From NCBI GenBank assembly GCA_024639785.1, contig JAHEGI010000003.1, positions 19,097-83,096 of the forward strand: a stretch of 64,000 nt of DNA, given 5' to 3'. Each line of letters starts with the position of its first letter. The first letter of the stretch is position 1. Shown in pieces: positions 60,774 to 64,000 of the stretch. Both the position numbers and the translations under genes were made by a program. The notes beneath the pieces are model-generated. The model was not told the DNA's origin. It ran no database searches and saw only the letters and a list, made by a program, of their open reading frames with translations. This stretch comes from Cryomorphaceae bacterium. Lineage in GTDB: Bacteria > Bacteroidota > Bacteroidia > Flavobacteriales > Schleiferiaceae.

Positions 60774-61583
60774 ATGCGAATTTCCAAAAACATCCTCCTG
60801 CGATTCACCTTCACATGGGGCTTCTTATTTGCATCCTTCTCCGCATTTAGCTGGGGGCAAACAGGTCACCGTGTCGTGGGACAAATAGCGGCGAACCACC
60901 TGCATCCGCAGGCCGCCGAAGCGGTTCGAGGGCTTCTTGGCGATGAATCCTTGGCCATGTGCGCGAACTGGATGGATCACATCAAATCCAACCGTGCGTA
61001 CAACCACATGAATCCTTGGCATTATTGCACCATTCCAGATGGCTTGACCTACGAAACTTGCGACCACCCGGCAGAAGGCGATGTGATTGAAACGATCACA
61101 GCACTGATTCAAGAGATTAAAACCGGTACGTATTCCAAAGCGGAAAACGAGGCCATGGCGGTAAAGATGCTCGCGCACTTGGTGGGCGACCTTCACCAGC
61201 CGCTGCACGTGGGCAACGGCACCGACAAGGGTGGAAACGACCGTAAAATCAAGTGGTTTGGCGAGAATAGCAATTTACACCGCGTGTGGGATTCGGACTT
61301 GATTGACCACCAGCAACTGAGCTACACGGAATATGTGGCTTGGGTGGACCATGCGTCCTCCGAGCAGATTACCGAATGGCAGAGCAGCAGCGTCATGGAT
61401 TGGGCGCACGAGTCGCAGGCGATTCGCATGGGCATCTACCCCTCTGGCGACGCCACTTCGTTGGGCTACTCCTACAACTACGACCAAATCGAGACCTTGA
61501 ATAAACGTTTACTTCAGGCTGGCGTTCGTTTAGCAGGCATTCTCAATGAGTTGTACGCCAAGCCGGTCAAGAAAAAGAAGTAA
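60774..61583 (+). CDS. S1/P1-family nuclease, exported
   Basis: A 269-residue secreted nuclease of the zinc-dependent S1/P1 family that cleaves single-stranded DNA and RNA to 5'-nucleotides, useful for taking nucleotides or phosphate from outside. After the signal peptide (about 1-26, ending FSAFS), Trp27 begins the mature enzyme as in P1 nuclease. Zinc ligands lie in WGQTGHRVVG, ANWMDHIKS, NPWHYCTIP, LAHLVGDLHQPLHVGNG, GGNDRKIKW and NLHRVWDSDLI. The length is normal. The Rrf2 gene follows after 3 nt, but the two are functionally different. Confidence 0.92.
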   Translation: MRISKNILLRFTFTWGFLFASFSAFSWGQTGHRVVGQIAANHLHPQAAEAVRGLLGDESLAMCANWMDHIKSNRAYNHMNPWHYCTIPDGLTYETCDHPAEGDVIETITALIQEIKTGTYSKAENEAMAVKMLAHLVGDLHQPLHVGNGTDKGGNDRKIKWFGENSNLHRVWDSDLIDHQQLSYTEYVAWVDHASSEQITEWQSSSVMDWAHESQAIRMGIYPSGDATSLGYSYNYDQIETLNKRLLQAGVRLAGILNELYAKPVKKKK

Positions 61584-61586
61584 TTC

Positions 61587-62060
61587 GTGCTGAACCGAAA
61601 GACCACCTACGGCATCCATGCGCTACTCTATTTAGCGAGGCACCGGCATCTCGGGGTCATACCGATTGGACGGATTTCGGAGGCCCTCGGGGTCTCACGG
61701 AAGTTCTTAGAACGCATCTTGGCCGAGCTCAAAGAGGAAGGCCTCCTGCGATCGCAAGCTGGAAGAGATGGTGGATATAGCCTGGGAAATCAAGGTTTGG
61801 ATCTGGCACTTTCAGAGGTGGTGCGAATTCTCGAAGGTCCCATTGCCCTCCTCCCCTGCGCATCGCATCGCTTCTACACGCCTTGCGACGAGTGCCCTGA
61901 CCCTCAAACCTGTGGGCTACAAGATGCCTTAGTTCAAGTGCGCAATGACACCGTACATAGCCTCAAGCAAATGACGCTCGGGCGCATGCTCGAGGCTGAA
62001 TCTGAAATCACCTTGGGCGAACGGTCCGTTCAGCGACCCACGCCATATTCAGGAGACTAG
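61587..62060 (+). CDS. Rrf2-family regulator, possibly Fe-S binding
   Basis: A 157-residue Rrf2-type winged-helix regulator: YGIHALLYLARHRHLGVIPIGRISEALGVSRKFLERILAELKEEGLL is the DNA-binding part, followed by GRDGGYSLG (wing). Four cysteines, C91, C100, C103 and C109 (PCASHRFYTPCDECPDPQTC), resemble the IscR/NsrR/RsrR cysteine cluster and could hold an Fe-S cluster, though the spacing is not identical to IscR. It starts with GTG 61587, three nt after the nuclease stop. The cystathionine beta-synthase gene is 30 nt downstream with its own promoter box. By analogy with CymR, cysteine-metabolism control is an inference from position. Confidence 0.87.
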   Translation: MLNRKTTYGIHALLYLARHRHLGVIPIGRISEALGVSRKFLERILAELKEEGLLRSQAGRDGGYSLGNQGLDLALSEVVRILEGPIALLPCASHRFYTPCDECPDPQTCGLQDALVQVRNDTVHSLKQMTLGRMLEAESEITLGERSVQRPTPYSGD

Positions 62061-62077
62061 AAGCCTTCCGTAGCCCT

Positions 62078-62085
62078 TAACTTTG
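62078..62085 (+). promoter_or_regulatory. TAACTTTG -7 element, cystathionine beta-synthase
   Basis: A perfect TAnnTTTG box 5 nt before the ATG at 62091. The 30-bp gap after the Rrf2 gene would put any operator inside the end of that gene. Confidence 0.55.
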
Positions 62086-62090
62086 CCACC

Positions 62091-63473
62091 ATGCATACAT
62101 CCCGCCCCACCCCGGCTGTCGTTCAGAACATTCTAGAAACGATTGGCCAAACGCCCATGATTCAATTGCACCGCACGGTGGAGGGTATTCCAGGCAAGGT
62201 TTTGGCCAAAGTAGAGTACTTCAACCCGGGTCATAGCACCAAGGATCGAATGGCTTTGAAAATGGTGGAAGACGCCGAAAAAGCGGGCTTACTGAAACCC
62301 GGAGGGACGATTATTGAATGCACCTCGGGGAATACCGGGATGGGTTTGGCCCTAGCCGCCGTGGTGAAAGGCTATCGTTTGATCTGCACCCTCAGCGATA
62401 AGCAGAGTAAGGAAAAAATGGATGTCCTACGGGCACTCGGGGCTGAAATTTATGTCTGTCCAACGAACGTATCCCCGGAACATCCCGATTCATACTACTC
62501 CGTAGCGAAGCGATTGAATGCGGAAATCCCAAATTCTTATTTCCCGAATCAATATGATAACCTGAGTAATCGCACGGCCCACTATGAATCAACGGGGCCC
62601 GAGATTTGGGAACAAACGGAAGGAAAAATTACCCACTTCATCGTGGGTGTTGGGACGGGAGGCACCATTTCCGGGGTGGCCAAATACCTCAAAGAGAAGA
62701 ATCCCAACATTCAAATTTGGGGGGTTGATTCCTATGGTTCCGTCTTTAAGAAATACCACGAAACAGGAGTATTTGACGAATCTGAAATCTACGGATACAT
62801 CACGGAAGGAATTGGGGAGGATATTCTTCCTAAAAACGTAGACTTTGATTTAATCGATCGCTTTGAAAAAGTGACCGACCGAGATGGGGCTTTGGTGGCC
62901 CGTGAATTGGCGCGACAAGAAGGTCTTTTATTGGGCTACTCCTGTGGTTCGGCCCTGCAAGGCTTGCGCCAGCTAAAGCACCTTCTCCCAGAAGATGCGG
63001 TTTCGGTCGTCCTGTTTCACGACCATGGCAGCCGATATGTCGGCAAAATCTACAATGATGACTGGATGCGCGAGCGCGGATTCCTAAAAGAGGTTTCTGG
63101 AAACCTTGCTCAGGCAGTTTCTGTCAACACGCATCTGCCTTTGGTCACGGTGCAACCAGAAGAACCCTTGATGAACGCGGTGGTCGCCATGAAGCGCCAC
63201 AGTATTTCACAATTGCCCGTGCACAACGGAGAGCGCTTTGTGGGAAGTTTAACGGAAAGCCACATCATTCGGGCTTTATCGGAAGAAGGCCTTGGCATGG
63301 ACACCTTAGTGAAGCATGTCATGGGAAGCTCCTTCCCTACACTCTCCGGTCAAGCTTCGTTACAAGAAGGTATTGAGGCCTTGAGTAAAGAACACAATGC
63401 TTTGCTGGTCGATTTAGGTGACGGCAAGCATCATATTCTTAGCCGGCATGATTTGCTGACGAGAATTGCTTGA
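62091..63473 (+). CDS. PLP-dependent cystathionine beta-synthase with CBS domains
   Basis: A 460-residue fold-type II PLP enzyme. Residues 1-325 are the catalytic core: ETIGQTPMIQLHR, NPGHSTKDRMALKM (PLP lysine), CTSGNTGMGLALAA (phosphate cup), GVGTGGTISGVAKYL and YSCGSALQG. Residues 340-460 form a pair of CBS domains (PLMNAVVAMKRHSISQLPV; ASLQEGIEALSKEHNALLV), which usually bind adenosyl ligands such as AdoMet. This layout is cystathionine beta-synthase, condensing serine (or O-acetylserine) with homocysteine. A cysteine synthase role cannot be excluded. A promoter box lies 5 nt upstream; the Rrf2 gene is the likely regulator. Confidence 0.92.
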   Translation: MHTSRPTPAVVQNILETIGQTPMIQLHRTVEGIPGKVLAKVEYFNPGHSTKDRMALKMVEDAEKAGLLKPGGTIIECTSGNTGMGLALAAVVKGYRLICTLSDKQSKEKMDVLRALGAEIYVCPTNVSPEHPDSYYSVAKRLNAEIPNSYFPNQYDNLSNRTAHYESTGPEIWEQTEGKITHFIVGVGTGGTISGVAKYLKEKNPNIQIWGVDSYGSVFKKYHETGVFDESEIYGYITEGIGEDILPKNVDFDLIDRFEKVTDRDGALVARELARQEGLLLGYSCGSALQGLRQLKHLLPEDAVSVVLFHDHGSRYVGKIYNDDWMRERGFLKEVSGNLAQAVSVNTHLPLVTVQPEEPLMNAVVAMKRHSISQLPVHNGERFVGSLTESHIIRALSEEGLGMDTLVKHVMGSSFPTLSGQASLQEGIEALSKEHNALLVDLGDGKHHILSRHDLLTRIA

Positions 63474-63480
63474 TTCGTAT

Positions 63481-63488
63481 TATCTTTG
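63481..63488 (+). promoter_or_regulatory. TATCTTTG -7 element, rpsP
   Basis: A perfect TAnnTTTG box 48 nt before the rpsP ATG. The leader is A/T-rich and ends in AAAACAATTAACCT, typical for a highly translated gene without a Shine-Dalgarno site. Confidence 0.55.
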
Positions 63489-63536
63489 CGCCTCCTTAAT
63501 TAACCGAGTTTAGGACTCTTTTAAAACAATTAACCT

Positions 63537-64000
63537 ATGGCAACTAAAATTCGCCTACAACGCCACGGCCGCAAAGGTCGCCCCATCTTTACGATTGTTG
63601 CTGCTGACTCACGTGCAAAGCGTGATGGAAAGTTCATTGAGAACTTAGGTCAGTACAATCCGAACACCAACCCTGCGACAATCGATCTAGACTTCGATCG
63701 CGCATTGGATTGGATCATGAAAGGCGCCGAGCCTACCAATACAGCGCGTGCTATTTTGAAGTACAAGGGTGTTATGATGAAGAAGCACCTCCTTCTAGGT
63801 GTAGCGAAGGGCGCTTTGACAGCTGAGCAAGCAGAAGAGCGTTTCGAGTCATGGTCTGCCGATAAAGCAGGTCGCATCGACGCCAAAATTGAAAACTTGA
63901 ACAACAGCGCTAAGTCAGCCAAGCAGGATCGTCTGAAGGCAGAGGCTGCTGTGAGTGAAGCACGCGCCGCCGCCATTGCAGCAAAGAATGCCCCTGAGCC
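63537..64000 (+). CDS. rpsP: 30S ribosomal protein S16 (3' end beyond the window)
   Basis: A bS16 gene starting at ATG 63537 and running off the right edge after 154 codons. The N terminus MATKIRLQRHGRKGRPIFTI, the VAADSRAKRDGKFIENLGQYNP block and the WIMKGAEPTNTARAILKYKGV segment are the conserved S16 core, a small protein in the 30S body needed for subunit assembly. Residues after about 85 form a helical, Ala/Lys/Glu-rich tail (AEQAEERFESWSADKAG; AKSAKQDRLKAEAA) of the kind found in Bacteroidota S16 and absent from E. coli. rimM, often next in this phylum, would lie beyond the window. Confidence 0.95.
   Translation, partial: MATKIRLQRHGRKGRPIFTIVAADSRAKRDGKFIENLGQYNPNTNPATIDLDFDRALDWIMKGAEPTNTARAILKYKGVMMKKHLLLGVAKGALTAEQAEERFESWSADKAGRIDAKIENLNNSAKSAKQDRLKAEAAVSEARAAAIAAKNAPE

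Overview
The window is about 64 kb of chromosome from a Bacteroidota bacterium, most likely a free-living aquatic member of Flavobacteriales. The evidence is a recurring TAnnTTTG promoter element just upstream of transcription-unit starts, no obvious Shine-Dalgarno sites, a type-B T9SS 'gliding motility-associated' C-terminal domain, a RibB with a decayed GTP cyclohydrolase II domain, OmpA/PD40 and OstA-like envelope proteins, and S16 with a long C-terminal tail. The genus cannot be fixed from the sequence alone. Coding density is very high. No gap exceeds 300 bases, and no rRNA, tRNA, CRISPR array, insertion sequence or prophage was seen.

Layout. 1-8 kb: the tip of an XRE regulator with AT-rich dyads, an HI0933-type flavoprotein with a zinc-finger protein, an SSB paralogue, an M14 peptidase, a PhoD-like phosphatase, a run of small genes (HTH, SRPBCC, DUF2452, alpha/beta hydrolase), PnuC and SucC. 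8-17 kb: a LolD-like ATPase, a TIGR02757 protein and RarA; an OmpA/PD40/TPR envelope protein; a Fur-family regulator, PurA and an OstA-like protein; a MazG-like pyrophosphohydrolase, a 61-aa membrane protein and DUF6580. 17-22 kb: a cobalamin riboswitch controlling a BtuB-like TonB receptor, HMG-CoA lyase, PyrD, SmpB and Pcm. 22-29 kb: a putative lipoprotein, a polyprenyl glycosylphosphotransferase, a 3-hydroxyacyl-CoA dehydrogenase, a C1 peptidase, ArgS and an arginase-family enzyme. 29-37 kb: a six-gene string of ftsK, a LolA-like gene, an LptF/G permease, two glycosyltransferases and ribB, with mostly 4-nt overlaps. 37-46 kb: TamB-like protein, then TsaD, a RimB-like retropepsin, RimK and RsmE (tRNA and ribosome modification), and HutH. 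46-50 kb: a five-gene photolyase island (SDR, flavin-reductase-like protein, DUF2256 zinc protein, FeS photolyase, CRY-DASH). 50-64 kb: HisS and EttA, a carboxypeptidase-regulatory-like protein, GuaB, a 1119-aa T9SS cargo protein, an acyl-CoA dehydrogenase, a hexapeptide N-acetyltransferase, an S1/P1 nuclease, an Rrf2 regulator with a CBS-domain cystathionine beta-synthase, and the start of rpsP.

How it works together. Most genes are housekeeping: envelope biogenesis, nucleotide metabolism, and tRNA and ribosome function. The regulatory DNA is the most distinctive part. TAnnTTTG boxes often end only 4-7 nt before the start codon, which predicts leaderless or nearly leaderless mRNAs. Several divergent pairs share back-to-back boxes in as little as 30 bp between start codons. 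Ten of eleven convergent pairs overlap or abut with no room for a terminator. Co-directional neighbours commonly overlap by ATGA or GTGA. The most distinctive gene systems are the photolyase island and the RimK/retropepsin locus.
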